A model generated the notes under the pieces. That model saw only the letters and a program-made list of their open reading frames with translations. It was not told the origin of the DNA and did no database searches. Made by a program: the position numbers and the translations under genes. Below are positions 16,231-25,209 of a stretch of DNA of 64,000 bases, in pieces. Numbering within the stretch: the first letter of the stretch is position 1; every line of letters starts with the position of its first letter. The stretch comes from Deltaproteobacteria bacterium (lineage in GTDB: Bacteria > Myxococcota_A > UBA9160 > SMWR01): contig JAFDDG010000002.1 of NCBI GenBank assembly GCA_019310965.1, positions 30,817-94,816 of the forward strand, given 5' to 3'.

Positions 16231-17367
16231 TTAGAAGACGAGCCCTGCGATCCGTTCGCGGTGCCAGCTGGCGTCGCCGAGGAAGGTCTCGGTCGACTTG
16301 GCGCGCTTGAAGTGCAGATGCGGATCGTACTCCCAGGTGAAGCCGATGCCGCCAAAGATCTGGATCGCATCCGCCGCGCAGCGGAAGTAGGCCTCGGAGC
16401 AGGTGGCCTTGGCGAGGGACGCCGCCACCGGAAGCGCGTCGCCATCTTCGGCCGCGACGCAGCCCGCGTAGTAGGCGGCGGAGCGCGCGCACTCTACGCT
16501 GAGCATCATGTCGGCGGCCTTGTGCTTGAGCGCCTGGAACGAGCCGATCACGCGGCCGAACTGCACGCGCTCCTTCGCGTACTCGACGGAGAGGTCGAGG
16601 CAGCGCTGCGCCCCTCCCACCTGCTCGGCGGAGACGCCGACGGCGGCCAGATCGAGCACTTTGCGCAGCGCCGGCCACGCGCTGCCGGCCTCACCGAGAC
16701 TCGCCTCGGCGGGAACCCGTACGCCGTCGAGCCGAAACTCTGCCTGGCGGCGCGTCTGATCGACGGTGGGGAGCGCGGTGATGGTCAGGCCCGCTGCGTC
16801 CGACGGTACGAGAAATAGGCTCACGCCGTCTTCCCCGCTGCTGCCTGCGGCGCGGGCGGCCACCACGATCAGATCGGCGTTGGCCCCATCCGGAACAAAA
16901 CGCTTGGTGCCCGTCAACACGAAGTCGCCACCGTCCGGCGTCGCGACGCTGGCAATGCCATCCGCATCCCAGCGTCCGGAGGGCTCGCTGAAGGCGAGCG
17001 TACAGCGCAGCTGGCCTTCGGCCAGCGCCGGCAGGTGCTCCTGCTTCTGGGCAACGCTACCCGCCACGAGCAGCGCGTTGCCACCGAGACACACCGTCGA
17101 GAAGAAGGGCGCGCAGAGCAACGCCTCGCCCGTCGTTTCGAGCAGCGCCACCAGCTCGACCCACGAGAGGCCGAGCCCGCCGTACTCCTCGGGCACCAGC
17201 AGTGCCGGCCAACCGAGCTCGCTACCGATGCGCTTCCACACATCGGCGTCGTAGCCCTGCTCGCTGGTCATGGCCGCGCGCACCTGCTCCGACGAGCAAT
17301 GATCGGCGAGAAAGCCACGCGCCATGGCGCGCAGCTCTTCCTGCTCCTCGTTGAAGGCAAAGTTCAC
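16231..17367 (-). CDS. Acyl-CoA dehydrogenase, probable beta-type subunit
   Basis: A 378-residue acyl-CoA dehydrogenase that closes the operon beginning at ipdA. It begins MNFAFNEEQEELRAMARGFL and ends with IFGGIGFTWEYDPHLHFKRA. The flavin motif that reads SEP-x-AGSD in alpha-type members is SEPSGRWDADG here, as in the short subunits of steroid-specific alpha2-beta2 enzymes. It could be the IpdE2 (FadE33) partner of the FadE30-like protein. The start is GTG at 17367, chosen because GAGGAG lies 6 bases upstream. The gap to the SDR gene is 10 bases. Confidence 0.82.
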   Translation of the reverse strand: MNFAFNEEQEELRAMARGFLADHCSSEQVRAAMTSEQGYDADVWKRIGSELGWPALLVPEEYGGLGLSWVELVALLETTGEALLCAPFFSTVCLGGNALLVAGSVAQKQEHLPALAEGQLRCTLAFSEPSGRWDADGIASVATPDGGDFVLTGTKRFVPDGANADLIVVAARAAGSSGEDGVSLFLVPSDAAGLTITALPTVDQTRRQAEFRLDGVRVPAEASLGEAGSAWPALRKVLDLAAVGVSAEQVGGAQRCLDLSVEYAKERVQFGRVIGSFQALKHKAADMMLSVECARSAAYYAGCVAAEDGDALPVAASLAKATCSEAYFRCAADAIQIFGGIGFTWEYDPHLHFKRAKSTETFLGDASWHRERIAGLVF

Positions 17368-17377
17368 GCCGGGCTCC

Positions 17378-18280
17378 TCAAGTGCCGTGGACCTTCTGGG
17401 GAGGCACGCGCTTGCCGAGTAACTCGGCAACGGCTCCGCCGACTTCGTCCGGCGCCCAGCGCGCGCCCTTGTCGACCACCTCGCCGGAGCGCCAGCCATC
17501 CGCAATGCTGATCTCGCCACCCGCCAGCTCGAAGATGCAACCGGTCACATCCCTAGACTCGGAGCTACCGAGCCAGACCACGAGAGGCGAGATGTTGCCC
17601 GGATTCATGGCGTCGAAACCATCCTCGGGCTTCGCCATCATGTCGGCAAACACCTCTTCCGTCATGCGCGTGCGCGCGGAGGGAGCAATGGCGTTCGACG
17701 TGATGCCGTAGCGGCCGAGCTCGGCGGCCTGGTTGAGGGTCAGCGTCGCGATACCGGCCTTTGCCGCCGAGTAGCTGCTCTGGCCGATGCTGCCCTGGAG
17801 GCCCGCACCCGAGCTCGTATTGATGATGCGCGCGTCGACCGGATTGCCGGCCTTCGACTCGCCGCGCCAGTACTCGCAGGCGTGGCGTGCGAGACAGAAA
17901 TGGCCCTTCAGATGCACGCGGATGATCGCGTCCCACTCCTCTTCGCTGCACGAGACGAACATGCGGTCGCGCACGAAGCCCGCGTTGTTCACCACGATAT
18001 CGAGCCGCCCGAAGGCGTCGAGCGTCTGCTTCACCAGCGCGCCGGTCTGCTCCCAATCCGCCACATCGGCACCGTTGGCAATGGCTTCGCCGCCAGCTGC
18101 GCGGATGGCGTCCACCACCTCGCCCGCGGGGCCATCGGTACCCCCGCTGCCGTCGAGCTCGACGCCGATATCGTTCACCACCACCTTCGCGCCCTCGGCG
18201 GCGAAGGCGAGCGCGTGCTCGCGCCCGATGCCGCGCGCGGCGCCGGTGATGATGACCACCCGTCCGTCACAGATTCCCAT
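17378..18280 (-). CDS. MFE-2-like (3R)-hydroxyacyl-CoA dehydrogenase (SDR)
   Basis: A 300-residue SDR longer than the classical type. It has VIITGAARGIG, the insert VVVNDIGVELDGSG typical of the dehydrogenase domain of peroxisomal multifunctional enzyme 2, catalytic serine in INTSSGAG and YSAAKAGIATLT. It resembles Rv3548c and Hsd4A, SDRs of mycobacterial steroid catabolism, in overall form. It would oxidise a (3R)-hydroxyacyl-CoA during breakdown of the ring-opened acyl chain. The start is ATG at 18280 with GGAAGGAAA upstream. It lies between fadA6 and the last fadE in the operon. Confidence 0.83.
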   Translation of the reverse strand: MGICDGRVVIITGAARGIGREHALAFAAEGAKVVVNDIGVELDGSGGTDGPAGEVVDAIRAAGGEAIANGADVADWEQTGALVKQTLDAFGRLDIVVNNAGFVRDRMFVSCSEEEWDAIIRVHLKGHFCLARHACEYWRGESKAGNPVDARIINTSSGAGLQGSIGQSSYSAAKAGIATLTLNQAAELGRYGITSNAIAPSARTRMTEEVFADMMAKPEDGFDAMNPGNISPLVVWLGSSESRDVTGCIFELAGGEISIADGWRSGEVVDKGARWAPDEVGGAVAELLGKRVPPQKVHGT

Positions 18281-18301
18281 CTTTTCGTTTCCTTCCTTCG
18301 G

Positions 18302-19453
18302 CTAGAGCCGCTCGATGATGGTGACATTCGCCTGGCCGCCGCCTTCGCACATGGTCTGGAGGCCGTAGCGGCCATCGGTGCGCTCGAGCTCGTTGACGAG
18401 CGTGGCCATGAGCCGCGTGCCGGTGGCGCCGATGGGGTGACCGAGCGCGATGGCACCGCCATTCACGTTGACCTTCTCCATGTCCCAGTGGGTTTCCTTC
18501 TGCCAGGCGAGCACGGGCGACGCGAAGGCCTCGTTGATCTCGACCAGATCGATGTCCGAGGGCTTCAGGCCCGCCTTCTCGAGCGCGAACTGCGTGGCGG
18601 GAATCGGCGCAGTCAACATGTAGATCGGATCGTCGGCCCGCACGCTGATGTGGTGCACGCGCGCGCGCGGCGCGAGACCGTGATCCTTCACGGCCTGCTC
18701 CGACGCCACCAGCAACGCGGTCGCACCGTCCGAGATCTGGCTCGCCAGTGCAGCCGTGAGGCGCCCACCTTCCTGCAGCGGCTGGAGCGAGGCCAGCTTC
18801 TCGAGCGTGCTGCCGCGCCGCGGACCTTCGTCTCTGGTCACGTCGCCATACGGAACGATCTCGTTGTCGAAGCGACCCTCATCGATGGCGCGATTCGCGC
18901 GCTCGTGGCTCTCGAGCGCGAACTTCTCCATGTCGAGGCGGGAGATGTCCCACTTCTCCGCGATCATCTCGGCGCCGCGGAACTGTGAAACCTCCTGAGT
19001 GCCGAAGCGGTCGACCCAGCCCTTGGATCCCGAGAACGGATCCGTGATGCCGAGCGGCTCCGCTGCCGTCATCGCGTAGGAGATCGGGATCGTGCTCATA
19101 TTCTGCACGCCGCCGGCGACGATCAGGTCTGCCGTGCCACTTAACACGGCCTGCGACGCAAAATGCACCGATTGCTGGGACGAGCCACACTGGCGATCAA
19201 TCGTCACCCCCGGCACGTGGAGCGGCAGACCGGCCGCGAGCCAGCAGGTCCGTGCAATGTCACCCGCCTGGCTCCCGAGCGTGTCACAGCAGCCGAAGAT
19301 GACGTCCTCGACGGCATTCGGGTCGACGCCCGTGCGTTGCATCAGTGCCTTCAGCACGTGAGCACCGAGATCCGCAGAGTGCGCGCTGGCGAGTCCGCCA
19401 CCGCGCTTCCCGATGGGGGTACGAACTGCGTCGATGATGTAGGCCTCGGCCAT
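18302..19453 (-). CDS. fadA6: FadA6-like thiolase
   Basis: A 383-residue type II thiolase. The nucleophile is in VTIDRQCGSSQQSVHF, with VEINEAFASPV, the GHPIGATG loop and the final cysteine in TMCEGGGQANV, so all catalytic parts are present. SQFRGAEMIAEKWD and PIYMLTAPIPATQFALEKAG closely recall mycobacterial FadA6, which cleaves the ring-opened MeDODA-CoA. The start is placed at the ATG at 19453, with AGAGGAG seven bases away. An upstream GTG is too close to that site. The ribosome site lies within the end of the neighbouring fadE gene. Confidence 0.88.
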   Translation of the reverse strand: MAEAYIIDAVRTPIGKRGGGLASAHSADLGAHVLKALMQRTGVDPNAVEDVIFGCCDTLGSQAGDIARTCWLAAGLPLHVPGVTIDRQCGSSQQSVHFASQAVLSGTADLIVAGGVQNMSTIPISYAMTAAEPLGITDPFSGSKGWVDRFGTQEVSQFRGAEMIAEKWDISRLDMEKFALESHERANRAIDEGRFDNEIVPYGDVTRDEGPRRGSTLEKLASLQPLQEGGRLTAALASQISDGATALLVASEQAVKDHGLAPRARVHHISVRADDPIYMLTAPIPATQFALEKAGLKPSDIDLVEINEAFASPVLAWQKETHWDMEKVNVNGGAIALGHPIGATGTRLMATLVNELERTDGRYGLQTMCEGGGQANVTIIERL

Positions 19454-19455
19454 GG

Positions 19456-20514
19456 TCACTCTCCTCTAAAGGTCCGGCCGGGTCCGAGCCGCGCGCTCGC
19501 TTCGAGCACCCGCTCTTCGACCCGACTGCGATGAAAATCGTTGCGGCCCCACGCCTGCTCGAGCGACCAGGCACGGCGCATCCAGATGTGCAGATCCTGC
19601 TCCCAGGTGTAGCCGAGGGCGCCGTGCACCTGAAGCGCCTGCCGCGAAGCGAACTGGGCCGCGTCGGCGGCCGCCACCTTCGCCATCGAGACGTGCAGGC
19701 TGCGGTCGGAGACACTGCGCGCCACGGAATGCGCCGCACGGTGCACCACCGGCCGCGCGTACTCGAGCTTCACCTTGCAGTTCGCAAGCATGTGCTTTAC
19801 CGCCTGGAACGAGCCGATGGGCTTGCCGAATTGCTGGCGCTGCTCCGCATACTCGGCAGCCAGCGTGATCAACTTGTCGGTGGCACCGACCAGCTGGGCG
19901 GCCGCCGCAAGGGCGCCACGATCCAGAGCCGCAGCCCACAGACTGCGCCCTGCGTCGCCCGCGGCGACCCGGGTGGCGTCGCCGGCGTCGAAGTTCACCT
20001 TGAAGAGCCGCCGCGACGGGTCGTTCGCGGGCTGTGCCACGATCTCCGCGGAGTCCGGGGCCACGGCGTGCACCTCGTCGCCGCGCTGGAGCAACAGCAG
20101 GTGGGACACGTCGGCGTCGACCACCAGAGGGGAGACCTCGTGCCCCACCCCGACGATCGCATCGCCGCCTCCGATGCGCGGCAACCACTCGCCGGCGAGC
20201 GCTTCGTCGCCGAGTTCGACGAGCAGGGGCGCCGCGACCGCCGCCGTCGCGATCACCGGCTCGGGCAACGCCGCGCGTCCCGCCTCCTCGAAGAGCAGCA
20301 CCGAGTCGATCTCGCTCATCCCCATGCCGTCGTGGGCCTCAGGGACGAGCAGCCCCGGCACCCCCAGCTCGGCGAGCTGTGCCCAGAGTGCGGGAGTGTG
20401 ACTGCGACCCTCGTCCCACGCCTTGCGAATCACCTCGGGGGTGCACTCGTTCGAGAGAAAGTCGCGCAGCGTCGTCTGGAACAGCAGCTGGTCTTCGTCG
20501 AAAGTAAATCGCAC
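19456..20514 (-). CDS. Acyl-CoA dehydrogenase, FadE32-like beta-type subunit
   Basis: A 352-residue acyl-CoA dehydrogenase, short for the family. It starts MRFTFDEDQLLFQTTLRDFL and contains QFGKPIGSFQAVKHMLANCK and HGALGYTWEQDLHIWMRRAW. The central SEP-AGSD flavin motif is missing, as in beta subunits of heterotetrameric steroid dehydrogenases. It sits 2 bases after the FadE31-like gene, the same arrangement as FadE31-FadE32 in Mycobacterium, so the two probably form one enzyme acting on the ring-opened acid. The start is GTG at 20514. Confidence 0.83.
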   Translation of the reverse strand: MRFTFDEDQLLFQTTLRDFLSNECTPEVIRKAWDEGRSHTPALWAQLAELGVPGLLVPEAHDGMGMSEIDSVLLFEEAGRAALPEPVIATAAVAAPLLVELGDEALAGEWLPRIGGGDAIVGVGHEVSPLVVDADVSHLLLLQRGDEVHAVAPDSAEIVAQPANDPSRRLFKVNFDAGDATRVAAGDAGRSLWAAALDRGALAAAAQLVGATDKLITLAAEYAEQRQQFGKPIGSFQAVKHMLANCKVKLEYARPVVHRAAHSVARSVSDRSLHVSMAKVAAADAAQFASRQALQVHGALGYTWEQDLHIWMRRAWSLEQAWGRNDFHRSRVEERVLEASARLGPGRTFRGE

Positions 20515-20516
20515 GG

Positions 20517-21677
20517 CTACTTCCTCGGCAGGCCGAGAATGCGCTCGGCGATGATATTGCGCTGGATCTCGTTGGTCCCCGCGTAGATGGGACCTGCCAA
20601 CGCGAAGATGTAACCGTCGAGCCACTCACCGACGCCCTGCGCCTCGGAAGCCTGCGGCAGGAGCTCCGCGCGCCAGCCGAGAATCTCGAGCGCCACTTCG
20701 TGCATCTCGACGTCGAGCTCCGACCAGAAGATCTTGTTGAGCGACGCCTCCGCGCCGATCTTGCCACCTTCGAGCAGCCGCGAGACCGTGCGGTAGGTGT
20801 CGAGGGTATAGGCCTCGGCTCGCATCCAGCAGTCGACGACGCGGCGCTTGAGGCCCGGATCGCAGCTCCCCTCGTTTTCCTTGTAGAGCGCGACGAGCTT
20901 CGCCGCGGTGTCCTGGAAGCGCGCGGGGCTGCGCAGCATGAGCCCGCGCTCGAAGCCCGCCGTCGACATGGAGACGTTCCAGCCCTTGCCCTCTTCGCCG
21001 AGGAGGTGATCGACCGAGACCCGCGCATCGTCGAAGAAGACCTCCGCAAAGGCCGCCTTGTGGTTGAGCTTCTCGATGGGGCGCACCGTGATGCCCGGTG
21101 CGTCGAGCGGACACAGAATGAAGGAGAGCCCGCGGTGCCGCTCCGAGTCGGGATCTGTGCGGAACATGCCGAAGAGCCAGTGCGCGTAGGCGCCACGGGA
21201 GGCCCAGGTCTTCTGGCCGTTTATGACGAAGTGATCGCCGTCGCGAATCGCCGTTGCCTGGATGTTGGCCATGTCGCTGCCAGCGTTGGGCTCGCTCCAG
21301 CCCTGGGCCCACACCTCTTCACTGGAGGCCATCTTCGGCAAGAAACGCGCCTTCTGCTCCGGGGTGCCGTACTCCATGATGGTCGGGCCGAGGAGAAAGA
21401 TGCCGTTCTGGTTCACGCGCGCGGGCGCCTTCGCTCGGAAGTACTCTTCCTCGAAGACCAGCCACTCGAGCAGGTTCGCCCCACGGCCGCCGTACTCGAC
21501 GGGCCACGGCACCATGGCAAACCCCCCGGCCTGGAGCTGCTTCTCCCACTCGCGGTGCTCCTCGAAGCCTTCTTTCGTGTCGAAGCTCTTGAGCGGGCGG
21601 CTCGGCACGTTGGCCTCGAGCCAGGTGCGCGCCTCCTTGCGGAAGGCCTCCTGCTCCGCGGTGTAGACCAGATCCAT
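20517..21677 (-). CDS. fadE31: FadE31-like acyl-CoA dehydrogenase, alpha type
   Basis: A 386-residue acyl-CoA dehydrogenase with WAQGWSEPNAGSDMANIQAT, NGQKTWASRGAYA, FERGLMLRSPARF and YAGTNEIQRNIIAERILGL. The FDTKEGFEEHREW segment and ALAGPIYAGTNEIQRNI recall mycobacterial FadE31. The alpha motif is complete, so this subunit should carry the flavin site shared with the adjacent short subunit. The start is ATG at 21677, overlapping the echA20 stop by one base (TGATG). Open sequence further upstream belongs to other frames. Confidence 0.87.
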   Translation of the reverse strand: MDLVYTAEQEAFRKEARTWLEANVPSRPLKSFDTKEGFEEHREWEKQLQAGGFAMVPWPVEYGGRGANLLEWLVFEEEYFRAKAPARVNQNGIFLLGPTIMEYGTPEQKARFLPKMASSEEVWAQGWSEPNAGSDMANIQATAIRDGDHFVINGQKTWASRGAYAHWLFGMFRTDPDSERHRGLSFILCPLDAPGITVRPIEKLNHKAAFAEVFFDDARVSVDHLLGEEGKGWNVSMSTAGFERGLMLRSPARFQDTAAKLVALYKENEGSCDPGLKRRVVDCWMRAEAYTLDTYRTVSRLLEGGKIGAEASLNKIFWSELDVEMHEVALEILGWRAELLPQASEAQGVGEWLDGYIFALAGPIYAGTNEIQRNIIAERILGLPRK

Positions 21678-22438
21678 CAGCCGCCTTCCTTTTCGAAGTC
21701 CGCGTCGCGTTTCTCGACGAAGGCGTCTCGCGCCTCCTGCGAGTCTTCCTCGGTGTACAGCTCGAAGGTAAAGCCCTGCTCGAAGCGGTAGCTGTCCTTG
21801 GGATCGAGGAGCTCGATGCCGTTCAACGACCACTTGGCCAACCGCAGCGCCTTGCCGCTCTTGCTGGCAATGTTGCGGGCCAGCTCGAACGCCGCATCGC
21901 GGAGCTTCTCTTTCGGCACCACCGACTCGACGCCGCCCAGCCGGTAGGCCTCTTGAGCATCGATGGGCTCGCCGGTGTAGAGCATGCGCCGCGCCTTCTG
22001 CATGCCGAACATGCGCATCGTGTGAGTGGCGGCGCCCAGCGCGCCGCGATCGATCTCGGTGAGCGCAAAGGTCGCGTCCTCGGAAGCAATCACGATGTCC
22101 GAGTTGCCCGCCACGCCGAGACCACCGCCGATGCAATAGCCGTGGACGGCGGAGATGACCGGAACGGGACAATCGTAGACTGCCGCGAAGGTGTCGTAAC
22201 AACCGCGGCTCGCGGCGACGATCTTGGTTCCGTCCTCCGCCAGCTCCTTGATGTCGACTCCCGCCTGGAAGCCACGCCCCTCCGCGCGAATCACCACGCA
22301 GTTCACATCGGGGCGGCCGCCAAAGGTCTTCACCGCATCGGCGAAGGTGAACCAATCCTTGCTGTTCAAGGCATTCACCGGCGGGTTGTTGATTACGATC
22401 TCGGCAATGCCGTCCGAGGCAGAAGTGTCGATGGCCAT
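21677..22438 (-). CDS. echA20: EchA20-like ring-opening hydrolase (crotonase fold)
   Basis: A 253-residue crotonase-family protein. INNPPVNALNSKDWFTFADA, IRAEGRGFQAGVDIKELAED, GYCIGGGLGVAGNSDIVIA and ERGALGAATH-like DRGALGAATHTMRM recall EchA20. That enzyme hydrolyses the steroid D ring of HIEC-CoA rather than hydrating an enoyl-CoA. The oxyanion pieces (FQAGVDI and CIGGGLG) are intact. YRFEQGFTFELYTEEDSQE near the C-terminus is another shared feature. It lies between fadE31 and ipdC in the operon. The start is ATG at 22438. Confidence 0.88.
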   Translation of the reverse strand: MAIDTSASDGIAEIVINNPPVNALNSKDWFTFADAVKTFGGRPDVNCVVIRAEGRGFQAGVDIKELAEDGTKIVAASRGCYDTFAAVYDCPVPVISAVHGYCIGGGLGVAGNSDIVIASEDATFALTEIDRGALGAATHTMRMFGMQKARRMLYTGEPIDAQEAYRLGGVESVVPKEKLRDAAFELARNIASKSGKALRLAKWSLNGIELLDPKDSYRFEQGFTFELYTEEDSQEARDAFVEKRDADFEKEGG

Positions 22439-22446
22439 GGGTCTCC

Positions 22447-23502
22447 TCAGGCTCCCAGCTGTTTCAGCGCGAGCTCGGCTTCTTCCACCATGCGCCCCAC
22501 CAGCTCGGCGCAGGTTGGGCGGTCGTCGATCATGCCGGCAACACTGCCACTCGGCAGGTAGCCGTTCACCGGGTCGCCATCGTTCATGGCGAGCTTCGCC
22601 AACATCGGCGCGTTCGCGGCCAGCAGCATCTGGGAGCGCGTGAGCCGCTGGTTCTTGCGCATGGCGAGCCCCGACTTGAGCAGCTCGGGAATCGATGCCC
22701 CCGTCAGCCGTCGCAGCTCGAGCGCGCTGCGAAACGCCAGCCACAAGCGGCCGACGGGCCCCTTGCCGGCGAGCTCGTCGACCAACTCGTTGGTCACCAC
22801 CCGCTGCGGCAGGCCGTCGATTTCTCGTGTGACGATCACGTCGTCGACGCTGGCCGCGAGGTAGCGGTCCGTCGTGATCTCGGGAACCGGGCTTTCCCGG
22901 GTGAGCAGGAAGCGCGTACCCATGGCGATGCCCTCCGCTCCGAGGGCCAGCGCCGCGACCAGACCACGACCGTCCCGAAAGCCGCCGGCCGCGAGGATGG
23001 GGACCGAGACGGCGTCTGCGGCTGCGGAGACCAGGAGCGACGTCGGCGTGGCGCCCGTGTGGCCGCCCCCCTCACTGCCCTGCACGATGATGATGTCAGC
23101 GCCGAGCTTCTCTGCCTTCAGCGCGTGCTTCACGGCGCCGCAGGTCGGCACGCAGACGACGCCGCCGTCCTTGAGGCGTTGGATCAGCTCGGCGTTGGGA
23201 GCGCGGTTGTAGCCCGCGGCCTTCACCCCCTGACGAACGATCGCAGCGATGATGACGTCCGCACCCGGCGCATCCATCAGGAAATTCACGCCGAAGGGTG
23301 CATCCGTGAGCTCCTTGAGGCGCAGGATCTCGGACTCAACGTCGTCCGGCGGAATCGTGGCCGCGCCGAGAAAGCCGAACCCTCCCCCGTTGCACACACC
23401 CGCCACCAGCTCGGGCGTCGACACCCATCCCATGCCGGTCTGGATGATCGGATAAGAGGAGCCCAACAATTCGGTGACGCGGGTCTTGAGAGCGGGAGAC
23501 AC
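22447..23502 (-). CDS. ipdC: IpdC-like FMN enzyme (nitronate monooxygenase fold)
   Basis: A 351-residue TIM-barrel flavoprotein. The opening YPIIQTGMGWVSTPELVAGV, VQGSEGGGHTG and AAGGFRDGRGLVAALALGAE are the FMN-binding landmarks of the 2-nitropropane dioxygenase family. GMGWV, FLLTRESPVPE and LTRSQMLLAANAPML fit the steroid-specific IpdC subgroup, which acts on HIP-derived CoA thioesters together with IpdF before ring D opening. The start is GTG at 23502 with GGAGG 10 bases upstream. The gap to ipdB is 25 bases. Simple nitronate detoxification is unlikely in this context. Confidence 0.88.
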   Translation of the reverse strand: MSPALKTRVTELLGSSYPIIQTGMGWVSTPELVAGVCNGGGFGFLGAATIPPDDVESEILRLKELTDAPFGVNFLMDAPGADVIIAAIVRQGVKAAGYNRAPNAELIQRLKDGGVVCVPTCGAVKHALKAEKLGADIIIVQGSEGGGHTGATPTSLLVSAAADAVSVPILAAGGFRDGRGLVAALALGAEGIAMGTRFLLTRESPVPEITTDRYLAASVDDVIVTREIDGLPQRVVTNELVDELAGKGPVGRLWLAFRSALELRRLTGASIPELLKSGLAMRKNQRLTRSQMLLAANAPMLAKLAMNDGDPVNGYLPSGSVAGMIDDRPTCAELVGRMVEEAELALKQLGA

Positions 23503-23527
23503 AGGGGGGACCTCCGGCTGCAGCGGG

Positions 23528-24289
23528 CTAAGCCGGCACCTCGTTGTTGCAGAAGCCCTTGGGATCGATGACCTCACGGATCCAGCGAAGCTCGTCGGCG
23601 TCGGGCTCCCGACTCGTCGGCACGTCGCCCTCGATCACGAGCTCGAAGCCGGTCTGCTCGACGATCTCGTCTACGCTGACCCACGGGTGCACGGAGCGCA
23701 GCCGCATGCGCCGATCCGGCGTCTGGAAATCGAAGACGCCGAGGTTCGAGATCACGCGACGCAAGTCGTGAAAACGCGCCGCCTCACCGAGCTCGCTGGC
23801 GCGGTCGTTGCCGACGCCCGACACGACATCCACCTTCTCGACGAACGTCTTCGTGGAATGATTCGGCACCCAGTAGCTGGTCAGGTGGCAGATCGTGTTG
23901 CCCGGCGCGCCGCGCATGCCGAGGAGCTGCGCCTTCGGCTTCTCGTGCGGCCCGATACATGCGAAGTTCTGATTGCCGTAGCGATCGATCTGACTCGCCA
24001 CCATCACGACGTGGCGCTTGCCGTTCCACACCAGATCGAAGATGTTCGCAAAGGGCATCCAGGCTTCCGACACGGGCCCCGTATCCGGCTTGCCGCTCAC
24101 CGGCAGGGGCTCTTCCAGCAGCGTCGCGGTGCCATCCGTCATCAACAGCTCCGGGGCAAACGTCGCCTTCGCAAGCCGAGCACCGACCGCGGGCACGGTT
24201 CCGAATGAGCTGGCAAGGATCTCCCCGTCGCCGCGAAACGCTTCCGCCACGGCCACCGCACAGATTTCAGCTCGAGTTGAATCAGCCAC
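23528..24289 (-). CDS. ipdB: IpdB, beta subunit of the COCHEA-CoA hydrolase
   Basis: A 253-residue class I CoA-transferase-fold subunit. AEICAVAVAEAFRGDGEIL, ATFAPELLMTDGTATLL, ASQIDRYGNQNFACIGP, RGAPGNTICHLTSYWVPNHS and VVSGVGNDR match mycobacterial IpdB as recalled. With IpdA it forms a heterotetramer that, despite its transferase fold, hydrolytically opens the last steroid ring (ring C) of COCHEA-CoA. The start is GTG at 24289, inside the end of ipdA, with an 8-base overlap implying coupled synthesis of the two subunits. Confidence 0.9.
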   Translation of the reverse strand: MADSTRAEICAVAVAEAFRGDGEILASSFGTVPAVGARLAKATFAPELLMTDGTATLLEEPLPVSGKPDTGPVSEAWMPFANIFDLVWNGKRHVVMVASQIDRYGNQNFACIGPHEKPKAQLLGMRGAPGNTICHLTSYWVPNHSTKTFVEKVDVVSGVGNDRASELGEAARFHDLRRVISNLGVFDFQTPDRRMRLRSVHPWVSVDEIVEQTGFELVIEGDVPTSREPDADELRWIREVIDPKGFCNNEVPA

Positions 24290-25148
24290 GGGCTCGCTCC
24301 TCGGCACGCTCCTTGATCGCGGCCTGGTATTCCTCTTCGGGGACATCGAGGTAACGCGTCTTGAACGCCTCCCATGCCTCCGGATCCTTCGCCGTCGCGG
24401 CGTACTCCTTCTGGAAGGCTTCGTCCCGGTCGTAGTCGGGCGGGCACTCGGTGAAATGCGCACCGTTCGGTGTCTCGACGACCCCGTCGACCAGCGTGCG
24501 ATTGATGCGCATGGTGTAGAGCGCACCCTCCTTGGCGAGCTGCTCGGTCGGGACGAGCTTCTCGACCGACATGAAACGCTGCTTTGCCGCGAGGCAGAAG
24601 AGATCGTCGAAATACAGATCGGGTCCGAGGAACTGTCCGTTGCCCCGTGTGTCGCCGCGATTCATGTGGATGATCGCGGCGTCGAGCTCGAGGGCCGGCA
24701 TGGCCAGCAGCTCTTCGCCGTCGTCGTAGGGCGAGCGCACGGTGCGCAGATCCGGGTTGATCTTCGTCACGTCCGAGCCGAGACCCGCGCGGGTCGGCAG
24801 AAACGGCAGTCGATACGCCGCGGCGCGCAGCCCCCACTGGAGCATACCCTCGTCGAGCTCGGCCGCCTGGAACGAAGCGGCCTGCCGCGCCTTGCGGAAG
24901 TGCGGCTCCAAGGCGATCGAATCCAGCGATACGAAGCCGTAGATCAGCTTCTTGACCTTGCCGTACTTGCAGAGGAGCCCTGCGTCGGGGCCGCCGTAGG
25001 TGACGACCGTCAAGTCCTTCAACGGGGAACGCAGGATCTCGCGCACCAGGGCCATGGGCTTGCGGCGCGAGCCCCAGCCACCGATGCCGAGGGTCATGCC
25101 ATCCCGAAGCTCGGCCACCACAGCGGCCGAGGTCATGCGCTTGTCCAT
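24282..25148 (-). CDS. ipdA: IpdA, alpha subunit of the COCHEA-CoA hydrolase
   Basis: A 288-residue CoA-transferase-fold alpha subunit and the first gene of the nine-gene operon. DGMTLGIGGWGSRRKPMALV, VTYGGPDAGLLCKYGKVKK, GFVSLDSIALEPHF, LDEGMLQWGLRAAAYRLPFL and LDAAIIHMNRGDTRGNGQF match IpdA. The order ipdA-ipdB-ipdC with echA20 next is like that of actinobacteria. The start is the ATG at 25148 because GGAGG sits a few bases before it; an in-frame upstream start would remove that signal. The 159-base intergenic region upstream carries a promoter and an operator copy. Confidence 0.9.
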   Translation of the reverse strand: MDKRMTSAAVVAELRDGMTLGIGGWGSRRKPMALVREILRSPLKDLTVVTYGGPDAGLLCKYGKVKKLIYGFVSLDSIALEPHFRKARQAASFQAAELDEGMLQWGLRAAAYRLPFLPTRAGLGSDVTKINPDLRTVRSPYDDGEELLAMPALELDAAIIHMNRGDTRGNGQFLGPDLYFDDLFCLAAKQRFMSVEKLVPTEQLAKEGALYTMRINRTLVDGVVETPNGAHFTECPPDYDRDEAFQKEYAATAKDPEAWEAFKTRYLDVPEEEYQAAIKERAEERARG

Positions 25149-25197
25149 GAGGCCTCCGCAAACCACCCGAGCGGCGCGTCAGCCGGGGGGAAGAGGG

Positions 25198-25205
25198 AGT
25201 ATAAT
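25198..25205. promoter_or_regulatory. -10 elements for the ligase pair and for ipdA
   Basis: A perfect TATAAT at 25200-25205 on the plus strand could drive the ligase genes, with a start near 25212. On the minus strand TATACT (25203-25198) is a good -10 for the ipdA operon. No strong -35 was found for either, which would suit activated or repressed promoters. Confidence 0.45.
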
Positions 25206-25209
25206 AACG

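Noticed and set aside
24929-24942. ATACG followed by CGTAG inside ipdA
   Set aside because: The spacing is 4 bases and the right arm does not match; it lies within coding sequence, so I do not count it as an operator.
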